Assembly: GCA_937907595.1 (NCBI GenBank)
Contig: CALCXL010000522.1
Coordinates: 1 to 11,472, forward strand
Direction: 5' to 3'
Length of the DNA: 11,472 bases
DNA from: an uncultured Pseudomonadota bacterium
Lineage (GTDB): Bacteria > Myxococcota_A > UBA796 > UBA9615
Shown: in pieces, positions 1 to 5,696 of the stretch
Layout of the letters: the number at the start of each line of letters is the position of its first letter
How positions within the stretch are numbered: the stretch's first letter is position 1
Notes under the pieces: generated by a model
What the model was told of the DNA's origin: nothing
The model's database searches: none
The model's input: only the letters and a program-made list of their open reading frames with translations
Program-made: the position numbers and the translations under genes

Positions 1-827
1 CGGGGATCGTTGTGCAGGTCGTCCATCGTCTCGAAGCGCGACATCTCCGGGCTGGCGATGCTCACCCCGCCGTCGCACTCCAGGATGCTCCCGGTGATGT
101 AGGAGGCGGCCGGGCTGGCCAGGAAGAGGGCCGCGTCGGCGATGTCGTCCTCCGTGCCCCAGCGCTTGAGTGGGATGGCGCGCCGGATCATCTCCACCAG
201 CTTGGGGTTGGGGGACGCCACGTTGGCCATGCCCCAGCTCCCCTCGATGGGCCCGGGGGAGATCCCGTTGACGCGCACGCCGCCGGGGCCCCACTCCTGG
301 GCCAGCACTCTGATCAGCTGGTTCACGCCCGCCTTCGCCGCGCAGACGTGCGCCTGGAAGTGCAGGGCCTGGGTGGCCTCGGGCGCGGTGATGGCGATCA
401 GGCTGGCGCCGGGCATCCTCAGGTGATCGTAGGACGCCTTGAAGACGTTGAAGGTGCCCGTCAGGTCGATGTCGATGACCGTGCGAAAGCCCTTGGAGGA
501 CATGCCCGTCACCGGCGCGTAGAAGTTGCCGGCCTGCCCCGCCACCACGAAGTCGATGGGGCCGAAGCGGTCGGCCGTGGCCTGCAGGCTCTCCGCCACC
601 GCGTCGTAGTCCCGAGCGTCGCAGGGCAGGCCCAGGGCGTCGGGGCCCACCGCCTGCAGCTCCGCCTCCGCCGCGGCGCAGCGCTCGGGGTTCCGGGACA
701 TCACCGCCACCTTGCAGCCGTACTCGGCGTAGCGGCGGGCGATGGCCAGGTTCATGCCGCGTGTGCCGCCCGCGACGTAGGCGACCTTGCCCTCCAGCAG
801 GCCCGGCAGGAACGTGCCGCCGCTCAT
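1..827 (-). CDS. SDR oxidoreductase, 2,4-dienoyl-CoA reductase-like (3' end cut by window)
   Basis: Predicted NAD(P)H-dependent short-chain dehydrogenase/reductase of the 2,4-dienoyl-CoA reductase (DECR) type; 275 residues are visible and only a short C-terminus should be missing. Seen: an N-terminal cofactor loop GGTRG at residues 20-24, the DECR-like stretch GQAGNF at 97-102 followed by VIDIDLTGTFNV near 117-128, CAAKAG at 162-167 with Lys165, EWGP near 178-181, and a C-terminal ECDGG. As in the DECR family, the usual SDR YxxxK is absent and the position before the Lys motif carries His-Val-Cys. The ATG at 827 overlaps the P450 stop by four bases (ATGA), and GGGAAG lies just upstream as a ribosome site, so it is translationally coupled to the P450. 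Known: this family reduces conjugated dienoyl-CoA esters. Inferred: it removes an existing side-chain double bond in unsaturated sterols. A generic SDR acting on another acyl-CoA is the alternative. Confidence 0.85.
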   Translation of the reverse strand, partial: MSGGTFLPGLLEGKVAYVAGGTRGMNLAIARRYAEYGCKVAVMSRNPERCAAAEAELQAVGPDALGLPCDARDYDAVAESLQATADRFGPIDFVVAGQAGNFYAPVTGMSSKGFRTVIDIDLTGTFNVFKASYDHLRMPGASLIAITAPEATQALHFQAHVCAAKAGVNQLIRVLAQEWGPGGVRVNGISPGPIEGSWGMANVASPNPKLVEMIRRAIPLKRWGTEDDIADAALFLASPAASYITGSILECDGGVSIASPEMSRFETMDDLHNDP

Positions 828-2023
828 CGTCGCTTCCCGGGCGTGAACTCCAGGGGCATCGACGTGATGCCGCGCACAAACGAGCTCTCCTGGTGGGTGA
901 CCTCGCCGGCGATCCGCCAGTCGGGCATGCGCTTGAGCAGCTGCTCGAACACGATCTGTCCCTCCATCCGGGCCAGGTGCGCCCCGATGCAGAAGTGGTT
1001 GCCGAAGCCGAAGGCCAGGTTTCGGGTGGCCTTGAAGTCCCGCTGCACGTCGAACTCGTCGGGGCGCTCCCAGCGGCGCGGGTCCCGGTTGGCCGGCGGG
1101 TACATCATCATGACCTCGTCCCCCTTCTTGACCGGGGTGCCCACCAGATCGCAGTCCTCGGTGGCGGTGCGGGACATGCGGATGAAGGGAGTGACCCAGC
1201 GGGTGGCCTCCTCCATGGCGTTGGCGCAGCCCTTGGGGTTGGCGAGCAGCCACTCACGCTGGTCGGTGTGTTCGGCCAGGGCCGCCACGCCGCCGCTGAT
1301 CGCGTTCCGTGCCGTCTCGCTGCCGCCGATCATCATCATGGTGTGCTCGAAGAGCAGCTGATCCTCGTCCAGCTTCTCGCCGTCGATCTCCGCGTTCACC
1401 CAGAGCGTGAGCAGGTCGTCCTGGGGCTCCTCACGGCGCTGATCGACCAGCTCCATGTGCAGGGCGCCGAAGTTGATGAAGGCCTCGTTGACCTCCATGG
1501 TCACGTGGTCCGGGCCGTTGCCGCCCTTCACGAACTCGTCCAGCCACTCCAGGAGGAAGGGGTGCCACTCGGAGGGGATGCCCGTCATCTCAGCGATCAT
1601 GCGGACGGGCAGGGGGGCGGCGATGTCGGCCACGAACTCGCAGGAGCCCTGCTCGATCACCTCGTCGATGAGCTCGTCCACCGCGTCGCGGATGTGGTCG
1701 GCCATCTTCGCGATGGCGCGGGGCGAGAACAGCGCGGAGACCAGCTTGCGGCGGTCGCGGTGGGCCTTGCCGTCCAGGTTGATGAAGGATGGGTCGGCCG
1801 GCATCTTCGGGACGTTGCCCTCGGTCGACCAGAACTGTCGGGCGTTGCGCGACACCGTCATGATGTCGTCGTAGCGCGAGATGGCCCACAGCTCGTTGAT
1901 GGGGTCCCAGTAGACCGGGGCCTCCTCGCGGAGCCAGGTGTACAGCGGCCAGGGATCCCCCGAGTGGGTGGCCGGATCCATGAGGTCGATGGCGGGGTTC
2001 GGCGAGCTGAAGTCGGCGGCCAT
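824..2023 (-). CDS. Cytochrome P450, steroid-type (CYP142/CYP125-like)
   Basis: Soluble bacterial class P450 of about 400 residues, the usual length, with no membrane anchor. Numbering from an alternative GTG at 2029, all signatures are present: C-helix HRDRRK near residue 90, I-helix IGGSETARN at 234-242 with the acid-alcohol pair Glu238-Thr239, ExxR at Glu274-Arg277, and the haem loop FGFGNHFCIG at 340-349 with Cys347 as the haem ligand. The I-helix and haem loop resemble the CYP142/CYP125/CYP124 group, which in mycobacteria oxidises the sterol side-chain terminus; that assignment is from memory and by eye. I prefer the ATG at 2023 to the GTG at 2029 because GGAA sits at a better distance from it. 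The gene is first in a two-gene unit, with a KstR-type operator and promoter about 50 bases upstream. Likely role: C26 hydroxylation/oxidation that supplies the acid for the CoA ligase. Ferredoxin partners are not in the window. Confidence 0.93.
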   Translation of the reverse strand: MAADFSSPNPAIDLMDPATHSGDPWPLYTWLREEAPVYWDPINELWAISRYDDIMTVSRNARQFWSTEGNVPKMPADPSFINLDGKAHRDRRKLVSALFSPRAIAKMADHIRDAVDELIDEVIEQGSCEFVADIAAPLPVRMIAEMTGIPSEWHPFLLEWLDEFVKGGNGPDHVTMEVNEAFINFGALHMELVDQRREEPQDDLLTLWVNAEIDGEKLDEDQLLFEHTMMMIGGSETARNAISGGVAALAEHTDQREWLLANPKGCANAMEEATRWVTPFIRMSRTATEDCDLVGTPVKKGDEVMMMYPPANRDPRRWERPDEFDVQRDFKATRNLAFGFGNHFCIGAHLARMEGQIVFEQLLKRMPDWRIAGEVTHQESSFVRGITSMPLEFTPGKRR

Positions 2024-2072
2024 GGGCACGTTCCGGGCGAAGGAGGGCTGGAGTTAAGGGCCTTCGCGCAGA

Positions 2073-2101
2073 AGTGAAACACGTTTCCCCCGGCGCGGCA
2101 A
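2073..2101 (-). promoter_or_regulatory. Predicted promoter of the P450-SDR unit
   Basis: On the minus strand, TTGCCG (2096-2101) is followed after exactly 17 bases by TTCACT (2073-2078). TTGCCG is a fair -35 and TTCACT a poor -10. The call rests mainly on the same two hexamers with the same 17-base spacer recurring in front of the SCP2-led operon (10702-10730). The predicted transcript start near 2066 leaves a leader of about 43 bases. Confidence 0.5.
2075..2088. promoter_or_regulatory. KstR-type operator (13/14 match)
   Basis: The bases TGAAACACGTTTCC match the 14-base palindrome TnnAACnnGTTnnA known for the TetR-family sterol regulator KstR at every fixed position except the last (C for A). 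The core GAAACACGTTTC is a near-perfect dyad. It overlaps the predicted -10 and ends about 50 bases before the P450 start, a position suited to repression. The regulator itself is not in the window. Confidence 0.65.
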
Positions 2102-2137
2102 CGGGGCATGTTAATGGCGTTCACGAAACGTGCGAAA

Positions 2138-2164
2138 GGGCTCGCTCGCCCCGGGTCCACCCGG
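2138..2164 (-). terminator. Possible transcription terminator of the ten-gene operon
   Basis: Fourteen to forty bases past the stop of the dehydrogenase small subunit, two short GC hairpins lie in tandem: CCGGG/CCCGG around a four-base loop (2151-2164), then GGGC/GCCC around six bases (2138-2151). Read leftward, only a short TTTC follows. The U-tract is weak, so termination here is uncertain and some read-through into the P450 is possible. Confidence 0.3.
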
Positions 2165-2177
2165 CCGACGCCCCGGC

Positions 2178-3104
2178 TCAGCCCGCCGCGGCCACCAGCC
2201 CGCCCAAGCGCTCCAGCTGGCCTTCGCTGCCGCCGAGCAGGAACTCAAGCTGCTTCGTCGCCAGGAAGTAGCGGTGCAGGGGGTAGTCGCGGTCGAAGCC
2301 GAAGCCGCCGTGCAGGTGCTGGGCCGAGGCCACCACCCGGTGCCCGCCCTCGCTGGCCCAGTAGCGCGCGATGGCCCGCTCGCGGGCGCTGGGCAGCCCC
2401 TCGTCCACGCGCCACGCCGCCTGCCACATCGTCACCTCCATGGCCTGCAGGTCGATCCATGCGTCCGCCGCGCGCTGCTGCACCGCCTGGAAGCCGCCGA
2501 TGGGTCGGCCGAACTGCTGCCGCTGCCCGACGTAGGCTGCCGTGAGCCGCAAGGCTTCCTGGGACAGGCCCAACAGCACGGCGCAGATCCCCACCTCCAC
2601 CCGGGCCAGCCAGGGCTCGATGAGATCGTCGCCCCCAAGCCGCTCGCCGGCGGTGCCGTCGAAGGTGACCCGACCCAGGGCGTCGCCGTCGGTGCCGGCC
2701 TGCCGCTCCACGGCGCAGTCGGCCAGGGCGCAGACGTAGAGGCCCCCGGTGGTGGGCACGACGATCCGCGTGGCGTGATCCACGCCGGGCACGCACGTCG
2801 CCTGGCCCGTGAGCCGGTCGCCGCTCACGCTCACGCTGGGGCGGCGGGGATCCCGGGACCCCCGCTGGATCAAGGCCGCGGTGGCCCCCGGGCCCGCCGG
2901 CGCGCCCAAGACCAGCTCGCTGAGCGCGGGCACCCGGTTGCCGGCCCGGCCCACCTCGATCAGCAGGGTCGCCAGGTCGACGAAGCTGTCCAGCGTCGTC
3001 ACCTCGGCCTGCTGCAGGGCCGCCCAGGCTCCGGCGCCCTCCTTGAGGATCGGCCGCGCGACCTCCACCACGGCTTCCTGCATCTCCGACTTCGACCAGT
3101 CCAT
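2178..3104 (-). CDS. Acyl-CoA dehydrogenase, short subunit (FadE28-like)
   Basis: A 308-residue acyl-CoA dehydrogenase homologue, well short of the usual 380-400 residues, with a reduced N-terminal helical domain. Seen: RQQFGRPIGGFQAVQ (about 195-209), the typical FAD/dimer segment in this family, and HLHGGFGFDRDYPLHRYF (about 263-280). By hand alignment the position of the helix-G catalytic Glu (IVD/LCAD type) is Val169, with a Glu one residue later, so it probably carries no active site of its own. Known: actinobacterial sterol dehydrogenases such as FadE28-FadE29 are obligate heterotetramers of one catalytic and one non-catalytic chain. The ATG at 3104 lies two bases past the partner's stop; GGAGG (3110-3114, five-base spacing) sits inside the end of the partner gene, so production is coupled. 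Inferred role: structural and FAD-binding half of the steroid acyl-CoA dehydrogenase. A longer reading frame extending to 4121 is only a shadow of the partner gene. Confidence 0.9.
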   Translation of the reverse strand: MDWSKSEMQEAVVEVARPILKEGAGAWAALQQAEVTTLDSFVDLATLLIEVGRAGNRVPALSELVLGAPAGPGATAALIQRGSRDPRRPSVSVSGDRLTGQATCVPGVDHATRIVVPTTGGLYVCALADCAVERQAGTDGDALGRVTFDGTAGERLGGDDLIEPWLARVEVGICAVLLGLSQEALRLTAAYVGQRQQFGRPIGGFQAVQQRAADAWIDLQAMEVTMWQAAWRVDEGLPSARERAIARYWASEGGHRVVASAQHLHGGFGFDRDYPLHRYFLATKQLEFLLGGSEGQLERLGGLVAAAG

Positions 3105-3106
3105 GG

Positions 3107-4279
3107 CTACCTCCCCGCCCGCGGCAGGCCCAGGCCCACCATGGCCACGATGTCTCGCTGCACCTCGTTCACGCCGCCGCCGAAGGTCAGGACCAGGGTG
3201 GCGCGGTAGTGCCGCTCCAGCTCCCCGGCCAGCACGGCGCCCGGCGAGCCCGCCTGCACCATGCCCGGCACCCCCAGGATCTCCAGGAGCGCCCGGTAGC
3301 CCTCGACGTAGAACTCGCTGCCGAAGACCTTGAGGCCGCTGGCCTGCTCCATGGCCACGTGGCCCGTGCTCATGCTCCAGGCCTGCCGCCAGTTGAGCAG
3401 CCGCAGGGCCTCCAGCTTCGCCTCCACCAGCGCCAGGCTGCGCCGGACCCAGGGGCGGTCCAGCAACACGCCGTCGCCGTCGGCCTCCTGCCCTGCCCAG
3501 TCCCGCACGTCGGCCGAGAGCCGGGCCAGGGGCCCCACCATCATCAACGCGATGCGCTCGTGGTTGAGCTGGGTGGTGATCATGCGCCAACCCCCGTTCT
3601 CCGGCCCCACCAGGTTGGCGGCGGGCACGCGCACGTTGTCCAGGTAGACGGCGTGGATGTTGGAGTCGCCCAGGTTGGCGATGGGCGTGAAGCTCACGCC
3701 CGGGGCGTCCATGGGCACCATGATCATGCTGATGCCCTTGTGCTTGGCCGCGTCGGGGTCCGTGCGGCACGCGCACCACAGGAAGTCGGCGAAGTCGGCC
3801 AGGCTGATCCAGATCTTCTGGCCGTTGATGACGTAGTCGTCGCCGCCCCGCTCGGCCCGGGTGGTCAGGGACGCCAGGTCGGTGCCGGCCGAGGGCTCGC
3901 TGTAGCCGATGCTGAAGTGCAGATCGCCGGCCAGGATCTTCGGCAGCAGCGCCGCCTTCTGCTCGTCGTTGCCGTAGGCGATGAGCGTGGGGCCGACCGT
4001 GTTCAGCGTGAGCAGGGGGATGGGGAAGCCCGAGCGGTGACACTCGTCGAAGAAGAGGAACTCCTCCACCGGGGAGCGCGCCTGCCCGCCGTACTCCTCG
4101 GGCCAGCCCACGCCCAGCCACTTGCCGGCGGCCAGCACCTTCATGGCCTTGTGGTACTCGGGCCCGCCACCCTCCTGGGTGCGCAGCTCCTCCCGCAGGG
4201 CCGGCGTCATGAGGTCCGCCAGCATCTGCCGAACCTGGGCCTGCAGGGCCTTCTGTTCCGGCGTGGTGTCGATGTACAT
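3107..4279 (-). CDS. Acyl-CoA dehydrogenase, catalytic subunit (FadE29-like)
   Basis: A full-length 390-residue acyl-CoA dehydrogenase. It starts MYIDTTPEQ, as FadE29-type proteins do. It contains HFSIGYSEPSAGTDLASL (about 121-138, the FAD/substrate segment), INGQKIW (151-157), LVGPENGGWRMITTQLNHER with Glu241 at the helix-G catalytic-base position used by IVD and LCAD, and a C-terminal TFGGGVNEVQRDIVA. Known: FadE29 with FadE28 forms a heterotetramer that dehydrogenates short steroid side-chain CoA esters; related pairs act on longer chains. Which chain length this enzyme prefers cannot be read from sequence. Reaction: alpha,beta-dehydrogenation of a steroid acyl-CoA with FAD, electrons passing to ETF. 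The start is well supported by AGGAGG six bases upstream. The gene lies 32 bases after the thioesterase gene and two bases before its small partner. Confidence 0.94.
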   Translation of the reverse strand: MYIDTTPEQKALQAQVRQMLADLMTPALREELRTQEGGGPEYHKAMKVLAAGKWLGVGWPEEYGGQARSPVEEFLFFDECHRSGFPIPLLTLNTVGPTLIAYGNDEQKAALLPKILAGDLHFSIGYSEPSAGTDLASLTTRAERGGDDYVINGQKIWISLADFADFLWCACRTDPDAAKHKGISMIMVPMDAPGVSFTPIANLGDSNIHAVYLDNVRVPAANLVGPENGGWRMITTQLNHERIALMMVGPLARLSADVRDWAGQEADGDGVLLDRPWVRRSLALVEAKLEALRLLNWRQAWSMSTGHVAMEQASGLKVFGSEFYVEGYRALLEILGVPGMVQAGSPGAVLAGELERHYRATLVLTFGGGVNEVQRDIVAMVGLGLPRAGR

Positions 4280-4285
4280 CGTCTG

Positions 4286-4291
4286 CCTCCT
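4286..4291 (-). promoter_or_regulatory. Ribosome binding site of the FadE29-like gene
   Basis: A consensus AGGAGG on the minus strand, six bases before the ATG at 4279. It is one of the two strongest ribosome sites seen among the leftward genes, and it fixes the start. Confidence 0.8.
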
Positions 4292-4311
4292 GGCAACGGG
4301 TCGGTGGGGGC

Positions 4312-4971
4312 TCAGCGCCCCGCGAAGAGGTGTTCGGCCTGGCCGGCCTTCAGGATCTTGAACACCCCCGTGGCGGTGCCCAGGGGGCGATCGCCGGCGA
4401 AAGAGGCGGCCTCGAACGTGGCGTAGGGGCCGACCTTCTGGGCCAGCCAGGCCTCGAAGCGCAGGGGCTCCTGCAGGGGCGTCCGCCGCTTGAAGCGCAC
4501 CGTGAGCGTGGTCGTGAGCCCGCCGACCCCGTGCATGGTGGCGCAGTGGCCCATCACCTGGTCGAAGGCCGCGGCCACGATGCCTCCGTGAGCGATGCCG
4601 GGCGCGCCGCCGTGCCGGTGCCCCAGGGTGCAGGTCGCGATGGAGCGACCCTCCTCGAAGGCAAAGAACATGGGCGGCGCCACGGGGTTGCAGCGCCCCA
4701 CCAGCGCGCTGCGATCGATCCAGTGAGCCGGCTGGGTGTGGTAGCTGCCGTCGGCGAAGGCCTGCGACGCGGTGCGGGTCCGATCGCCCAGGGAGCGGAC
4801 GAGGGCCTCCACCTGCTCGGCCGCGCGATCCAGCGGCTCCGCGGTCAGGTCACCCACCACGCAAGCCTCCGTGAGCCGCGTGAGTGCCGCCGCCAGCCGC
4901 CGACGCGCCGCCCAATCGGCGTCCACGTCGTCGGGGATGTCCAGGTACTTCCCGTGGTCGATCTCCGCCAC
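4312..4971 (-). CDS. Hotdog-fold thioesterase (PaaI/4HBT superfamily)
   Basis: A 219-residue protein whose C-terminal half (about 95-205) is a hotdog thioesterase domain. GIAHGGIVAAAFDQVMG at 125-141 is the hotdog helix, with His128, Gly-Gly and Asp137 in the usual catalytic neighbourhood, followed by the TLTVRFKRRTPL and FEAWLAQ strands. The first 90 residues are a helical, charged extension not typical of small PaaI proteins. Known: this superfamily hydrolyses acyl-CoA esters. Inferred: it frees CoA from stalled or dead-end steroid acyl-CoAs, or releases a steroid acid; the natural substrate is not evident. The GTG start at 4971 shares its first G with the upstream SDR stop (TAGTG). A weak GGAA precedes it, and a KstR-type palindrome covers the junction. 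The downstream gap to the FadE29-like gene is 32 bases. Confidence 0.82.
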   Translation of the reverse strand: MAEIDHGKYLDIPDDVDADWAARRRLAAALTRLTEACVVGDLTAEPLDRAAEQVEALVRSLGDRTRTASQAFADGSYHTQPAHWIDRSALVGRCNPVAPPMFFAFEEGRSIATCTLGHRHGGAPGIAHGGIVAAAFDQVMGHCATMHGVGGLTTTLTVRFKRRTPLQEPLRFEAWLAQKVGPYATFEAASFAGDRPLGTATGVFKILKAGQAEHLFAGR

Positions 4972-5693
4972 TAGAACGCGTTCCAGCCGCCGTCCACCGA
5001 GAGGACCTCGCCGTTGACGTAGCTCGCGGCGTCGCTGGCCAGGAAGCAGGCGACGTCGGCCACCTGGGCCGCGCGCCCCTGGGGGCCGATCGTCGGAAAG
5101 TAGTCGGCGTACTTGGCCATGCCGCCGGCGTGCGGGGCCTGGCGGAACTGCATCTTGGTCTGGATGGCGCCGGGCGCGACGGCGTTGGCCCGGATGCCCT
5201 GGTCCCGGTAGTACCAGGCGACGCTGCGGGTCATGCCCAGGAGCGCGTGCTTGCTGGCGGTGTAGGCGAAGCCCGCGCGCCCGCCGCTCAGGGAGGCGGC
5301 CGAGCAGGTGTTGACGATCGCCCCGCCGCCCCGCTCGATCATGCCCGGCAGGACCGCGCGGCAGAGCTTGAAGGGGGCCGTGGTGTTCACGGCGAGCACC
5401 TGGTCCCAGAGGGCGTCGTCGGTGTCCAGCAGCGGGGTGAGCGCGTCCAGGACCCCGGCGTTGTTGCAGAGGACGTCGATGGGGTGGGCGGCGAGGGTCG
5501 CCGCGGCCTCGGCGGAGGTGACGTCCAGGACGAGCACCGTGCAGCCCAGCTCGGCGGCCAGCTTGTCCAGGGCATCCGCGTCGCGGTCGACGGCCAGGAC
5601 CGTGGCGCCCTCGGCCGCGAACTTGCGGGCCATCGCTCGGCCGATGCCGCTCGCCGCGCCGGTGATCGCCGCGGTCTTGCCCTGCAGCACCAC
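4971..5693 (-). CDS. Classical short-chain dehydrogenase/reductase (FabG/HSD-like)
   Basis: A 240-residue classical SDR with every hallmark: TGAASGIG (11-18), Asp36 at the end of beta-2, which favours NAD(H) over NADP(H), NNAG (77-80), Asn103, catalytic Ser131, Tyr144 and Lys148 (YTASK), and a C-terminal SVDGGW. The reaction should be alcohol/ketone interconversion. In this operon the likely substrates are a hydroxy steroid or a 3-hydroxyacyl-CoA of the side chain; a ring hydroxysteroid dehydrogenase role is equally possible. Start: GTG at 5693, three bases after the ligase stop, with GGGGAG at a suitable distance; a second GTG follows immediately. Its stop overlaps the thioesterase GTG by one base. 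The last four codons and the stop (Trp-Asn-Ala-Phe-stop) make up most of a KstR-type palindrome at 4972-4985. Confidence 0.9.
   Translation of the reverse strand: MVLQGKTAAITGAASGIGRAMARKFAAEGATVLAVDRDADALDKLAAELGCTVLVLDVTSAEAAATLAAHPIDVLCNNAGVLDALTPLLDTDDALWDQVLAVNTTAPFKLCRAVLPGMIERGGGAIVNTCSAASLSGGRAGFAYTASKHALLGMTRSVAWYYRDQGIRANAVAPGAIQTKMQFRQAPHAGGMAKYADYFPTIGPQGRAAQVADVACFLASDAASYVNGEVLSVDGGWNAF
4972..4985. promoter_or_regulatory. KstR-type operator inside the operon (perfect 14-mer)
   Basis: TAGAACGCGTTCCA fits TnnAACnnGTTnnA at all fixed positions and is nearly fully symmetric. It spans the end of the SDR and abuts the GTG of the thioesterase. Unlike the two terminal sites it has no recognisable TTGCCG/TTCACT promoter around it. 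It may control an internal promoter for the thioesterase-dehydrogenase genes, block elongation, or be a coding coincidence. Confidence 0.45.
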
Positions 5694-5696
5694 GCC

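Larger units (their letters stand above)
2024..2177. other. Intergenic region between the two leftward units
   Basis: This 154-base gap is the only sizeable break among the leftward genes. It holds, in minus-strand order, possible terminator hairpins just after the dehydrogenase small-subunit stop, a stretch with a weak inverted repeat (CGTT/AACG near 2120-2132), a promoter/operator module at 2073-2101, and about 45 bases of predicted leader in front of the P450. No small ORF with a convincing ribosome site was seen. Confidence 0.6.

Noticed and set aside
12..2077. Long plus-strand frames opposite the SDR and P450
   Set aside because: They are shadows of genes with clear haem and cofactor motifs on the minus strand.
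2119..2133. CGTTCACGAAACG as a further operator
   Set aside because: Only four bases pair on each side and the AACnnGTT core is missing.
3105..4121. Upstream extension of the dehydrogenase small-subunit frame
   Set aside because: It overlaps the FadE29-like gene on the same strand in another frame and is Arg/Gly-rich without domain signals.
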